64,000 bases of DNA, from positions 20,441 through 84,440 of the forward strand of contig JABCRI010000154.1 in NCBI GenBank assembly GCA_015143295.1, in the 5' to 3' direction. Positions 23,601-35,528 of this stretch are shown piece by piece. Both the position numbers and the translations under genes were made by a program. The notes under the pieces are model-generated. The model was not told the DNA's origin and made no database searches. It saw nothing but the letters and a program-made list of their open reading frames with translations. Within the stretch, counting starts at the first letter, position 1; the number at the start of each line of letters is the position of its first letter. The DNA comes from Tetracentron sinense. Lineage: Eukaryota > Streptophyta > Magnoliopsida > Trochodendrales > Trochodendraceae.

Positions 23601-24023
23601 TTTTGAGCTTCTGGGTGTGCTATACTCAAGGCTGCGAGGCGAGCAATGTCCCTCTCTCTTAATCCTCGGAAGTGAAAAGGCTTACCCCCTTCCGGCTTGA
23701 AATTCACCATCTTTTCAAAACACGCAACATGCCCGTGATGGCTTGCCAACCAATCCATACCAAGAATGACGTCAAAGTCTAAATCTTGGAAATCCAGGAC
23801 GATAAGATCGGCTAACAGTTCATTCTCCCCCACTTAAACCACACTATCCCTGAATATCTTGTCCGTATCAACTGACTTGCCGAGTGGAGTTGCAATGGTC
23901 AACTCCCGCTCCAACGGAGTAGCCTCAGTCGAAAAGCTCTTTGCAAAACTTGGGGAGACAAAAGAGTGAGTAGATCCTGTGTCTATCAACACTCGAGCGA
24001 GACACTCGTTACTAATAAAGCGC
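20692..24023 (-). pseudogene. pol: TyB1 pol, three lesions
   Basis: Protease, RT (FIDD), RNase H, integrase (HHCC, DDE residues present) and a chromodomain-like tail ending HPELFE at 20692. There are three breaks. A one-base deletion near 24010 in the protease N-terminus is unique to this copy. A TAA at 23834-23836 replaces Gln, which TyA has at the same place. A one-base insertion near 22856 splits RT from RNase H. The last two are shared with TyB2. Compared with TyA, the RT keeps Gly in MPFGLTNAP. Confidence 0.92.
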
Positions 24024-24157
24024 CTGTGCGATTAAGTAACTAATATCAGTAGATTTCAAATAGTAACAAGCATCATACATAGGTAACCCTTAGTATAAAT
24101 AACCGCATAACAAACCATAGAAATTTTATACAACTTAAACTCAAAATTCTCGCGTAC
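24024..24157 (-). other. Proposed gag-pol intron, TyB1 (134 bp)
   Basis: The minus strand reads GTGCAAG then GTACGCG at the donor and ATCGCACAG then GCGCTT at the acceptor. Without splicing, Gag ends five residues into the intron at the stop 24141-24143. Apart from the first seven bases (GTACGCG), which TyA shares, the interior has little similarity to the TyA intron. Confidence 0.8.
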
Positions 24158-25394
24158 CTTGCACGACATCGTCGGATGCACGTGCGTCTCTCTCCGATAG
24201 AGCAAAAACTCGACCCTGAGTGGCTGGGCGAGGAGGCCGGGTAGACTGTGAGGCCCTCGAAGCCTGAGAAGAGCTAGGCTGAGATGTCTGCCTAATCGGG
24301 GGCCTGCTCCCCGAAGACTGAGCTGGCAATAGACGTCGGGGACAATCCCGAATCATGTGGCCCTGGTCGCCACAATGAAAACAGCCTCCTGTAGCCTTCT
24401 GACATTCCCCTGCTGGATGCCTCCTTCCACAAAGGGTGCAGACATCATGTGAATAAGTGGGAGGAGTATAACCCGTAGCCTGAGTCACTGCGGGGCGAGG
24501 AGCATACGAGGTAGCCGGGCGAAAGGCCGGTGGAGCCAAAGGGCGGAGAGCCTGTGGTGCCGAGTACATCCTCTGTGACTGAGCCGGCCCTGCGAACTGA
24601 TAAGACATAGTCCTAGCTCTCTTCTCCCCTGAACTACTAGACTGTCCCTTCTCTATTCCTCTTCTCTTAAAGAACTCTTCGGAATTTGACTCGGCCAACA
24701 ATGCCTTGTCCACAACTTCTGAATATGTCTCATGTCGGAACATTGAGACACGATCCTTGAGGTAGGCCTTTAACCCCCTCTCGAATTTCCGGGCCTTCAT
24801 AGCCTCGGTAGCTATCATGTGTGGAGCAAATCGAGATAGCTCTGAGAACTTGGCTTCGTAAGCCGCTACAGACATATTACCTTGCTCCAAGGTAATAAAT
24901 TCAATTTCTTTCTTTTCTTTCATCCCAACCGGAAAGTATTTCTTGTAGAAAACATCCAAGAATTCTCCCCATGTCCATTCTTGGCCTTGTCGGGTCAACT
25001 CTCGGGTCCGAAGTGCAGACTTCCACCAATGGTCGGCCTCGCCTTCAAGCATAAAGGCAGCCCATGTGACTCTCTCTACTTCCGTAGGTGCCAAAACCGA
25101 GAATATATTCTCAAGTTGCCGAATCCAACCCTCGGCAATAAGTGGATCAATGCTTCCACAAAAAGTTGGAGGCCTCATCCTCCGGAAAGCTTCTATCCCG
25201 GCTTGGGCTCGGTTAGGAGGAGCCGGTATAAGTGCCGCATTAGGCGGGGTGGCCGGTTGCCTTGCCGCCAACATAGCCAAAGTCTCGGCTATGGATGCGA
25301 ATGCTTGGGCAAAGTCGGGCTGATCATCACCCGATGGAGCATCACCTCCATTACCCCTCGTGTTGTACCCGCGACCCCGGGTATTGCGTCTCAT
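24158..25394 (-). CDS. gag: TyB1 gag, open up to the intron
   Basis: Start ATG at 25394 (MRRNTRGRG), 412 codons plus one base to the donor. The retrotransposon-gag domain carries DHWW, FYKKYFPVG and LEQGNMSVAAYEAKFSEL. A Pro/Ser-rich linker and two zinc-knuckle-like motifs follow, CTLCGRRHPAGEC and CFHCGDQGHMIRDC. Unlike TyA gag it has no internal stop. Translated from unspliced RNA it would add only five residues (GTREF) before a stop, giving free Gag. Confidence 0.88.
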
Positions 25395-25705
25395 GATTTC
25401 TCCTGAGAACGACAATACAACATGAGTCTAACTTGGATACGCATTTAATACAATTTCGCAATTCACTTAATACATATTCATCAAGCACATTTAATAAGTA
25501 CAACACAAATAATGTACACATGGTACATAACACAATAGCATAACATACAATCCGTGTTCCTAGCGTAGGACTCTATGTTCGGTTGAAGTTCAACCCATTT
25601 TGACTAAGACTAACTTGTTAGTCTATACTTGGAATACAACTCTCTAAGGTGATTCTAATACCTTGTTCAATCATCTAAGTGACCCTAGGGACTCTAATGC
25701 CTAGA

Positions 25706-25717
25706 GCTCTGATACCA
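25706..25717 (-). promoter_or_regulatory. TyB1 primer-binding site
   Basis: The minus strand reads TGGTATCAGAGC, an exact match to the usual plant initiator-Met-tRNA primer site, four bases from the central LTR. Confidence 0.93.
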
Positions 25718-26415
25718 CTTCTGTCACGCCCCAAAATACCCCCTAGGAGTTAAGGGATACTTTAGAGGTGACTACGTGTACCTGTCAAACCATCCTGTAA
25801 TGCAAGAGGCTAAACATAATATAATTCAATGAAAATCAGAGCGCGGAAACTAAACATAAGTGCGGAAGCATAAGCCAACTTTTCTTTTCTTCTATAACTC
25901 CAAGTAGTATTCCAAGTTAACATATACCAAATACAATCAAAGTAAAGGTGGACATGCCCACCTATCAAAATACAAAAGTAACTCTCTAATCCTCTCCTCT
26001 CAACAGTAGTCGAGGTATGGCCACACATCCAAGTCCCCATCCTCCTGAGACTGCCATGGGATAGGTGGCTCCCTCTCCTCTACATACTCCTCCTCGACCC
26101 AAGGCTCGGGGTCGAGAACATCCACAGTACCTGCCGACATAAAAGTACGGCTGAGCATGGAATACTCAGCGAGTACAAACTACTAGCTAACCATAACAAT
26201 AGCGAAAGCATAACAACAGTGAGCAATACAAGATATTAATTTAAAGCAATAGCGAAAGCATAAGATACATAGCCATATCTTGACATGCGTGTATGAATGC
26301 AAAAACCTCGGTAAAACTCATGTCTCGGAAACCCTTTTCGTATCTCGGTCAAATCATGTATGTGTATCGTGTCTTGTCTTGTATTTCATGTCTTGATTTG
26401 TTCTTGACTTGTATA

Positions 26416-26683
26416 CTTGTGAGCCAGAGGCTAGCACCCTTCCTTGGGCTACCAACCTCCTTGTCATGTTCTTATTCCATTTCTCTTGTGAGCCAGAGGC
26501 TAGCACCCTTCCTTGGGCTACCAACCTCCTTGTCATGTTCTTGTTCCGTTTCTCTTGTGAGCCAGAGGCTAGCACCCTTCCTTGGGCTACCAACCTCCTT
26601 GTCATGTTCTCTCTTGCATTTCACTTGTGAGCCAGAGGCTAGCACCCTTCCTTGGGCTACCAACCTCCTTGTCATGTTCTTGA
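26416..26683 (-). repeat. 69-bp tandem repeat, four units (LTR-b)
   Basis: Same unit as in LTR-a with one copy fewer. Confidence 0.93.
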
Positions 26684-27657
26684 TTCATTTCATATACAAA
26701 TACAATCTTGGAAAAACCCGGTTTCATGCATGCATGCGTGCTTGTGTGCTTGTCAATAGTGGTAATCATGATGACATACTTGAACGGGCGGATCACATGA
26801 CTATGGCATTTCAATCCTTAACATAGTGGTATGAAAATTTAGGCAACATATAGCACATTTGAGCAATTTATCATTTCTAAGAACAATTACACAATTTCTA
26901 TTTCCATTTTCTTCATTAAGTCCATTTATCCCTTGTTTAGTCATTTTATCAAACACATAGCATGCAAGGTTCCTTAATGGTTCATCTTCTTCTTTTTAGT
27001 GCCTACTTTCCATCCAAAAATCAAGGTATGTTCATTATTGGTAAAGTACCCATCCACCATTTCCATCACACCCATCACCCAACATACACCTCGGCATCCA
27101 ATCGCCACATCAACCCCCACACACATCCATACCTTTTTCTTATCTTATTTAGGTTCATTGGAGATGATACATTTTATATGGGAGGCAAACATAATAGCAT
27201 AAATCACATTTCATAAGGAAAAACCTAGATTTATTGCTAGGGTAAGTTAGTAGGGTGTACTAACCTTGAATCAAGGCTTGATCCTTAGTAGAAACCTTGA
27301 TTGAAGCTCCAACTTGCAAGAAGAAAGATCCTTGCTTGAAGAAGGCTTAGTGTGGGGAAAACAACCTTGAAGTTGCCGTAGAAAACGCTGCCCTACCTTG
27401 GAGAAGGAGTCCCACACGAACTTGAGGTTGGATTTTCGAAATCCAAGCTTTTAGGGATGCTCTTGGGGTGCTTAAACCATTGATCTTACTCTCAAATGGA
27501 AAGGGGGTTTTGGAACCCTAGTTTCTTCTCCCTCTCTCTCAAATATCCCTAAGTGTTGTAAGTGAGGCCTCAAAGGGTCGAGCAAACCCTTATGGGTAAG
27601 GGTTTAACACCCAAAAGACGAAAACGCCCTTACTGAAATTTCTGCAAAAACGCGAAG

Positions 27658-27842
27658 ACCGAGCGATCGGTGGTTATGACCGATCGATCGGTTGCCTACC
27701 GAGCGATCGGTGTTTATGACCGATCGACCGGTCAAAAACTCACTCTCTGGAAAATTTCCCCATACAAAATTTCTGACCGCGCGATAGCTACCGATCGATC
27801 GGTTATGGACCGATCGATCTCTGATTGAACCGAGCGATCGGT
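27658..27842 (-). repeat. CGATCG dyad array (LTR-b)
   Basis: I see no difference from the array at 20185-20369. Confidence 0.9.
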
Positions 27843-28054
27843 TCTCTATATGTCTGGACTGTTTTGACCATATCTTTTGACTCTCTCGTCGGATTTCGAC
27901 GATTCAACTTGCGTTGGGTTCGTCTTTCGAAAACGCACATTTCTGACGTTTCAGAATTTCCGATTTCTCCCTTATTTATTAATTTGACTATAAAAACGGC
28001 CAATTAGCTACGAAGGTGGTATTCATTAAAGATGAAAAAGTCTGGGGTGCTACA

Positions 28055-28069
28055 TTCTCCCCCCCTTAC
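28055..28069 (-). promoter_or_regulatory. TyB2 polypurine tract
   Basis: Purine run GTAAGGGGGGGAGAA on the minus strand beside the central LTR. Confidence 0.88.
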
Positions 28070-28164
28070 AAAAATTTCGTCCTCGAAATTTGGACAATGC
28101 GTGCTTTACAATTTAAACAACTTAGCATAACAATTTGAAACAAAATTACAAGTCATACATAAAA

Positions 28165-31100
28165 TCATTCAAACAATTCGGGGTGCTTCGCCTTGACTTC
28201 GGCCTCACGTTCCCATGTAGCCTCTTCTCGAGCGTGATGTTGCCATTGCACGAGAACTAGCGGAATAGTCTTGTTGCGAAGTACTTGGTCTCTTCGATCC
28301 AAAATATGAACCGGCTTCTCAACCAAAGTGAGATCCTCTCGAATCTCAACCGGATCAAGCTCGATGACGTGAGAAGGATCCGGGATGTACTTCCGAAGCT
28401 GGGAGATATGAAACACGTTGTGGACCGCCGCCATGTGAGCGGGCAAAGCAACACGGTAAGCCACCTCGCCAACTCGAGTAATGATCTCGAACGGACCCAC
28501 ATATCTCGGGCTAAGCTTGCCTCTCTTCCCGAATCGCATAACACCTTTGGTCGGTGAAATCCTTACAAACACAAAATCACCGACTCGGAATTCAAGATCC
28601 CTCCTTCGGTTGTCGGCATAGCTTTTCTGTCTGTCTTGTGCGGTCTTCAACCTCTCCCGGATAAGCTTGACCCTATCCGCGGTTTGTTCAATTAACTCGG
28701 GGCCCAAAATCTTTCTTTCTCCCACTTCATCCCAATACAACGGGGATCTACAACTTCTTCCGTACAAAGCCTTGAAAGGCGCCATTTGTATGCTTTCTTG
28801 ATAACTATTGTTGTAAGTGAATTCCACCAAAGGTATGTGATCTTCCCAACTTCCCTTGAAGTCTAGCATACATGCTCGGAGCATATCTTCAATAACCTGA
28901 TTCACCCTCTCGGTTTGCCCGTCGGTCTGTGGGTGGAAAGCTGTACTAAAGTCTAATCGGGAGCCCATTGCACCTTGAAAACTTTTCCAAAACCTGGATG
29001 TGAATCTTGGGTCTCTATCCGACACAATACTCACTGGCACCCCGTGTAATCGGACTATTTCCTTGATGTACAGCTCCGCTAACTGATTGGAGTTGAATGT
29101 AGTCCGGTACGGTAAGAAATGAGCGGACTTCGTGAGTCTATCAACAACTACCCATATAGCATCGGTCTTCCTAACCGTCTTCGGCAATCCCACGATAAAG
29201 TCCATAGAGATATGTTCCCATTTCCACTCGGGAATAGGGAGGGACTGCAAAAGTCCAGCCGGTCTCCTATGTTCGGCTTTGACTTGTTGGCACACCAAGC
29301 ATTTAGACACATACTCCGCTATTTCTCGCTTCATGTTCCGCCACCAGAAATGCTTCTTCAAGTCCCTATACATTTTGGTACCCCCGGGGTGAACGGTGTA
29401 CTTGGACCGGTGAGCCTCGTACAAGATTTCTCGCTTAAGCTTCTCATCGGCTGGGACACATACTCTTCCCTTGAAAGTGATAATTCCATCTTCCCTCACC
29501 GTAAAGTCCTTACTGCCACTTTTAACTGACTTGTCTCGGCAAGAAAGTAGTTCGGCATCCATTTCCTGCAACTCCTGGATCATGCTCAACATAAATGGCC
29601 TAACTGTGATGTTAGCCATTACCGGCCCATAGGTAGGGAGACTAAAACTGATGTCGAGGTTGGATGCATCCTCCAGCAATCTCCACTCCTTCAGCATCAT
29701 ATGCGCCAAAAGTCCAGTAGGCTTCCGGCTAAGAGCATCGGCTACTACATTTGCCTTGCCCGGGTGGTATTGAATGGAGCACTCATAGTCCTTCAAAAAT
29801 TCTACCCATCTTCTTTGCCTCAGGTTCAACTCTTTCTGGGAAAACAAATACTTAAGGCTTTTATGATCTGTGAATACCTCAAATTGTTCCCCATAAAGAT
29901 AATGTCGCCAAATCTTCAATGCAAACACAACTGCGGCGAGTTCTAAGTCGTGAGTGGGGTAATTCTTTTCATGCTCCTTCAATTGTCTTGATGCGTAGGC
30001 AATGACTTTCTTATGCTGCATAAGGACACACCCAAGTCCGATATGCGAAGCATCGCTATATACCTCATAACCACCATGTCCGGATGGCACAGTAAGGACA
30101 GGGGCTGTGGTGAGGCGTTTCTTCAACTCTTGGAAACTTACTTCACATCGGTCACTCCAACTGAACTTTGCATTTTTCCTTGTCAAGTAGGTGAGAGGTG
30201 CAGCCAGACTGGAGAATCCCTCCACAAATCTCCGGTAGTAGCCTGCCAATTCGAGGAAACTACGTATCTCCGTGACGCTCTTGGGCCTCTCCCAACTCAT
30301 GACTGCCTCAACCTTGGCTGGATCTACAAGAAATGCCCTCGACCGACACCACGTGTCCAAGAAATGCGACCTTCTCTAACCAGAACTCGCACTTACTCAA
30401 TTTGGCATATAGCCTATGCTCTCTCAACATCTCCAGAGCAAGGCGGAGGTCTCGCGCGTGATCTTCCCGTGTCTGGGAATACACCAAAATGTCATCAATG
30501 AATACAATCAAGCATCGATCCAAGTAAGATCGGAACACCCGGTTCATCAAATCCATGAATGCCGCCGGTGCATTTGTCAACCCAAAAGGCATGACAAGGA
30601 ACTCGTAATGCCCATACCGAGTCCTGAAAGCCGTCTTCTGAACATCTTCCGCCTTGATCCTCAATTGGTGATACCCCGATCTAAGATCAATTTTGGAGAA
30701 GAATCTCGCTCCCTTCAGTTGGTCAAACAAGTCGTCTATCCTTGGCAAGGGATAACGATTCTTGATAGTTACCTTGTTCAACTGACGGTAGTCTATAGAC
30801 ATCCTCATAGACCCGTCCTTCTTCTTCACAAAGAGAACCGGAGCTCCCCACGGTAAGACACTTGGTTGGATGAAACCAAGTTGTTGTAACTCCTCAATCT
30901 GCTTCTTTAATTCTTCAAGCTCTATAGGGGCCATTCTATATGGTGCCCTTGAAATCGGAGCGGTACCCGGAGCAAGCTCTATAGCGAATTCAATCTCTCT
31001 ATCAGGAGGTAATCCGGGAAGTTCTTCCGGGAACACATCTAAGAACTCACTCACAACTGGAATAGCCGATGAGTTTTGAGCTTCTGGGTGTGCTATACTC

Positions 31101-31497
31101 AAGGCTGCGAGGCGAGCAATGTCCCTCTCTCTTAATCCTCGGAAGTGAAAAGGCTTACCCCCTTCCGGCTTGAAATTCACCATCTTTTCAAAACACGCAA
31201 CATGCCCGTGATGGCTTGCCAACCAATCCATACCAAGAATGACGTCAAAGTCTAAATCTTGGAAATCCAGGACGATAAGATCGGCTAACAGTTCATTCTC
31301 CCCCACTTAAACCACACTATCCCTGAATATCTTGTCCGTATCAACTGACTTGCCGAGTGGAGTTGCAATGGTCAACTCCCGCTCCAACGGAGTAGCCTCA
31401 GTCGAAAAGCTCTTTGCAAAACTTGGGGAGACAAAAGAGTGAGTAGATCCTGTGTCTATCAACACTCGAGCGAGACACTCGTTTACTAATAAAGCGC
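28165..31497 (-). pseudogene. pol: TyB2 pol, two lesions
   Basis: Same domains as TyB1. The protease N-terminus is intact here (in frame through [14 protein letters not shown]), whereas TyB1 lost one base. The TAA near 31308 and the one-base insertion near 30329 are shared with TyB1, so they predate the duplication. Confidence 0.92.
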
Positions 31498-31631
31498 CTG
31501 TGCGATTAAGTAACTAATATCAGTAGATTTCAAATAGTAACAAGCATCATACATAGGTAACCCTTAGTATAAATAACCGCATAACAAACCATAGAAATTT
31601 TATACAACTTAAACTCAAAATTCTCGCGTAC
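31498..31631 (-). other. Proposed gag-pol intron, TyB2 (134 bp)
   Basis: Boundaries as in TyB1. In this copy splicing gives a fully in-frame Gag-protease junction (Val-Gln-Gly-Ala-Leu-Leu-Val-Asn-Glu), the cleanest example in the window. Confidence 0.82.
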
Positions 31632-32868
31632 CTTGCACGACATCGTCGGATGCACGTGCGTCTCTCTCCGATAGAGCAAAAACTCGACCCTGAGTGGCTG
31701 GGCGAGGAGGCCGGGTAGACTGTGAGGCCCTCGAAGCCTGAGAAGAGCTAGGCTGAGATGTCTGCCTAATCGGGGGCCTGCTCCCCGAAGACTGAGCTGG
31801 CAATAGACGTCGGGGACAATCCCGAATCATGTGGCCCTGGTCGCCACAATGAAAACAGCCTCCTGTAGCCTTCTGACATTCCCCTGCTGGATGCCTCCTT
31901 CCACAAAGGGTGCAGACATCATGTGAATAAGTGGGAGGAGTATAACCCGTAGCCTGAGTCACTGCGGGGCGAGGAGCATACGAGGTAGCCGGGCGAAAGG
32001 CCGGTGGAGCCAAAGGGCGGAGAGCCTGTGGTGCCGAGTACATCCTCTGTGACTGAGCCGGCCCTGCGAACTGATAAGACATAGTCCTAGCTCTCTTCTC
32101 CCCTGAACTACTAGACTGTCCCTTCTCTATTCCTCTTCTCTTAAAGAACTCTTCGGAATTTGACTCGGCCAACAATGCCTTGTCCACAACTTCTGAATAT
32201 GTCTCATGTCGGAACATTGAGACACGATCCTTGAGGTAGGCCTTTAACCCCCTCTCGAATTTCCGGGCCTTCATAGCCTCGGTAGCTATCATGTGTGGAG
32301 CAAATCGAGATAGCTCTGAGAACTTGGCTTCGTAAGCCGCTACAGACATATTACCTTGCTCCAAGGTAATAAATTCAATTTCTTTCTTTTCTTTCATCCC
32401 AACCGGAAAGTATTTCTTGTAGAAAACATCCAAGAATTCTCCCCATGTCCATTCTTGGCCTTGTCGGGTCAACTCTCGGGTCCGAAGTGCAGACTTCCAC
32501 CAATGGTCGGCCTCGCCTTCAAGCATAAAGGCAGCCCATGTGACTCTCTCTACTTCCGTAGGTGCCAAAACCGAGAATATATTCTCAAGTTGCCGAATCC
32601 AACCCTCGGCAATAAGTGGATCAATGCTTCCACAAAAAGTTGGAGGCCTCATCCTCCGGAAAGCTTCTATCCCGGCTTGGGCTCGGTTAGGAGGAGCCGG
32701 TATAAGTGCCGCATTAGGCGGGGTGGCCGGTTGCCTTGCCGCCAACATAGCCAAAGTCTCGGCTATGGATGCGAATGCTTGGGCAAAGTCGGGCTGATCA
32801 TCACCCGATGGAGCATCACCTCCATTACCCCTCGTGTTGTACCCGCGACCCCGGGTATTGCGTCTCAT
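31632..32868 (-). CDS. gag: TyB2 gag, open up to the intron
   Basis: Start ATG at 32868. I found no difference in predicted protein from TyB1 gag; both zinc knuckles are present. The upstream context ends TTCTCAGGAGAAATC before the ATG, the same acceptor-like pattern seen in TyA. Confidence 0.88.
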
Positions 32869-33179
32869 GATTTCTCCTGAGAACGACAATACAACATGAG
32901 TCTAACTTGGATACGCATTTAATACAATTTCGCAATTCACTTAATACATATTCATCAAGCACATTTAATAAGTACAACACAAATAATGTACACATGGTAC
33001 ATAACACAATAGCATAACATACAATCCGTGTTCCTAGCGTAGGACTCTATGTTCGGTTGAAGTTCAACCCATTTTGACTAAGACTAACTTGTTAGTCTAT
33101 ACTTGGAATACAACTCTCTAAGGTGATTCTAATACCTTGTTCAATCATCTAAGTGACCCTAGGGACTCTAATGCCTAGA

Positions 33180-33191
33180 GCTCTGATACCA
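33180..33191 (-). promoter_or_regulatory. TyB2 primer-binding site
   Basis: TGGTATCAGAGC on the minus strand, four bases from the right LTR. Confidence 0.93.
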
Positions 33192-33889
33192 CTTCTGTCA
33201 CGCCCCAAAATACCCCCTAGGAGTTAAGGGATACTTTAGAGGTGACTACGTGTACCTGTCAAACCATCCTGTAATGCAAGAGGCTAAACATAATATAATT
33301 CAATGAAAATCAGAGCGCGGAAACTAAACATAAGTGCGGAAGCATAAGCCAACTTTTCTTTTCTTCTATAACTCCAAGTAGTATTCCAAGTTAACATATA
33401 CCAAATACAATCAAAGTAAAGGTGGACATGCCCACCTATCAAAATACAAAAGTAACTCTCTAATCCTCTCCTCTCAACAGTAGTCGAGGTATGGCCACAC
33501 ATCCAAGTCCCCATCCTCCTGAGACTGCCATGGGATAGGTGGCTCCCTCTCCTCTACATACTCCTCCTCGACCCAAGGCTCGGGGTCGAGAACATCCACA
33601 GTACCTGCCGACATAAAAGTACGGCTGAGCATGGAATACTCAGCGAGTACAAACTACTAGCTAACCATAACAATAGCGAAAGCATAACAACAGTGAGCAA
33701 TACAAGATATTAATTTAAAGCAATAGCGAAAGCATAAGATACATAGCCATATCTTGACATGCGTGTATGAATGCAAAAACCTCGGTAAAACTCATGTCTC
33801 GGAAACCCTTTTCGTATCTCGGTCAAATCATGTATGTGTATCGTGTCTTGTCTTGTATTTCATGTCTTGATTTGTTCTTGACTTGTATA

Positions 33890-34157
33890 CTTGTGAGCCA
33901 GAGGCTAGCACCCTTCCTTGGGCTACCAACCTCCTTGTCATGTTCTTATTCCATTTCTCTTGTGAGCCAGAGGCTAGCACCCTTCCTTGGGCTACCAACC
34001 TCCTTGTCATGTTCTTGTTCCGTTTCTCTTGTGAGCCAGAGGCTAGCACCCTTCCTTGGGCTACCAACCTCCTTGTCATGTTCTCTCTTGCATTTCACTT
34101 GTGAGCCAGAGGCTAGCACCCTTCCTTGGGCTACCAACCTCCTTGTCATGTTCTTGA
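33890..34157 (-). repeat. 69-bp tandem repeat, four units (LTR-c)
   Basis: Unit and copy number as in LTR-b. Confidence 0.93.
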
Positions 34158-35131
34158 TTCATTTCATATACAAATACAATCTTGGAAAAACCCGGTTTCA
34201 TGCATGCATGCGTGCTTGTGTGCTTGTCAATAGTGGTAATCATGATGACATACTTGAACGGGCGGATCACATGACTATGGCATTTCAATCCTTAACATAG
34301 TGGTATGAAAATTTAGGCAACATATAGCACATTTGAGCAATTTATCATTTCTAAGAACAATTACACAATTTCTATTTCCATTTTCTTCATTAAGTCCATT
34401 TATCCCTTGTTTAGTCATTTTATCAAACACATAGCATGCAAGGTTCCTTAATGGTTCATCTTCTTCTTTTTAGTGCCTACTTTCCATCCAAAAATCAAGG
34501 TATGTTCATTATTGGTAAAGTACCCATCCACCATTTCCATCACACCCATCACCCAACATACACCTCGGCATCCAATCGCCACATCAACCCCCACACACAT
34601 CCATACCTTTTTCTTATCTTATTTAGGTTCATTGGAGATGATACATTTTATATGGGAGGCAAACATAATAGCATAAATCACATTTCATAAGGAAAAACCT
34701 AGATTTATTGCTAGGGTAAGTTAGTAGGGTGTACTAACCTTGAATCAAGGCTTGATCCTTAGTAGAAACCTTGATTGAAGCTCCAACTTGCAAGAAGAAA
34801 GATCCTTGCTTGAAGAAGGCTTAGTGTGGGGAAAACAACCTTGAAGTTGCCGTAGAAAACGCTGCCCTACCTTGGAGAAGGAGTCCCACACGAACTTGAG
34901 GTTGGATTTTCGAAATCCAAGCTTTTAGGGATGCTCTTGGGGTGCTTAAACCATTGATCTTACTCTCAAATGGAAAGGGGGTTTTGGAACCCTAGTTTCT
35001 TCTCCCTCTCTCTCAAATATCCCTAAGTGTTGTAAGTGAGGCCTCAAAGGGTCGAGCAAACCCTTATGGGTAAGGGTTTAACACCCAAAAGACGAAAACG
35101 CCCTTACTGAAATTTCTGCAAAAACGCGAAG

Positions 35132-35316
35132 ACCGAGCGATCGGTGGTTATGACCGATCGATCGGTTGCCTACCGAGCGATCGGTGTTTATGACCGATCG
35201 ACCGGTCAAAAACTCACTCTCTGGAAAATTTCCCCATACAAAATTTCTGACCGCGCGATAGCTACCGATCGATCGGTTATGGACCGATCGATCTCTGATT
35301 GAACCGAGCGATCGGT
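35132..35316 (-). repeat. CGATCG dyad array (LTR-c)
   Basis: Same arrangement as in the other TyB LTRs. Confidence 0.9.
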
Positions 35317-35528
35317 TCTCTATATGTCTGGACTGTTTTGACCATATCTTTTGACTCTCTCGTCGGATTTCGACGATTCAACTTGCGTTGGGTTCGTCTT
35401 TCGAAAACGCACATTTCTGACGTTTCAGAATTTCTGATTTCTCCCTTATTTATTAATTTGACTATAAAAACGGCCAATTAGCTACGAAGGTGGTATTCAT
35501 TAAAGATGAAAAAGTCTGGGGTGCTACA

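Larger units (their letters stand above)
25722..28054 (-). repeat. TyB central LTR (LTR-b, 2333 bp)
   Basis: It serves as 5' LTR of TyB1 and 3' LTR of TyB2. Its left part agrees with LTR-c (A at the sites matching 18800 and 18932, four repeat units). At the site matching 20492 it agrees with LTR-a instead of LTR-c. Leader repeats are at 26416-26683 and dyads at 27658-27842. Confidence 0.93.
18180..35528 (-). mobile_element. TyB tandem array: LTR-internal-LTR-internal-LTR
   Basis: Three LTRs (18180-20581, 25722-28054, 33196-35528) alternate with two internal regions of 5140 and 5141 bp. The array is flanked by CCTAG (18175-18179) and CCAAG (35529-35533), a 5-bp target duplication with one mismatch. 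The interrupted gene is TyC pol. The two 7.47 kb repeats are nearly identical and share the same disabling mutations, so they arose by duplication in place rather than by two insertions. Confidence 0.9.
33196..35528 (-). repeat. TyB right LTR (LTR-c, 2333 bp; 5' LTR of TyB2)
   Basis: Same length as LTR-b. It reads GAATTTCTGATTT near 35438 where LTR-a and LTR-b read GAATTTCCGATTT. It ends at the target duplication with TyC pol. Confidence 0.95.
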
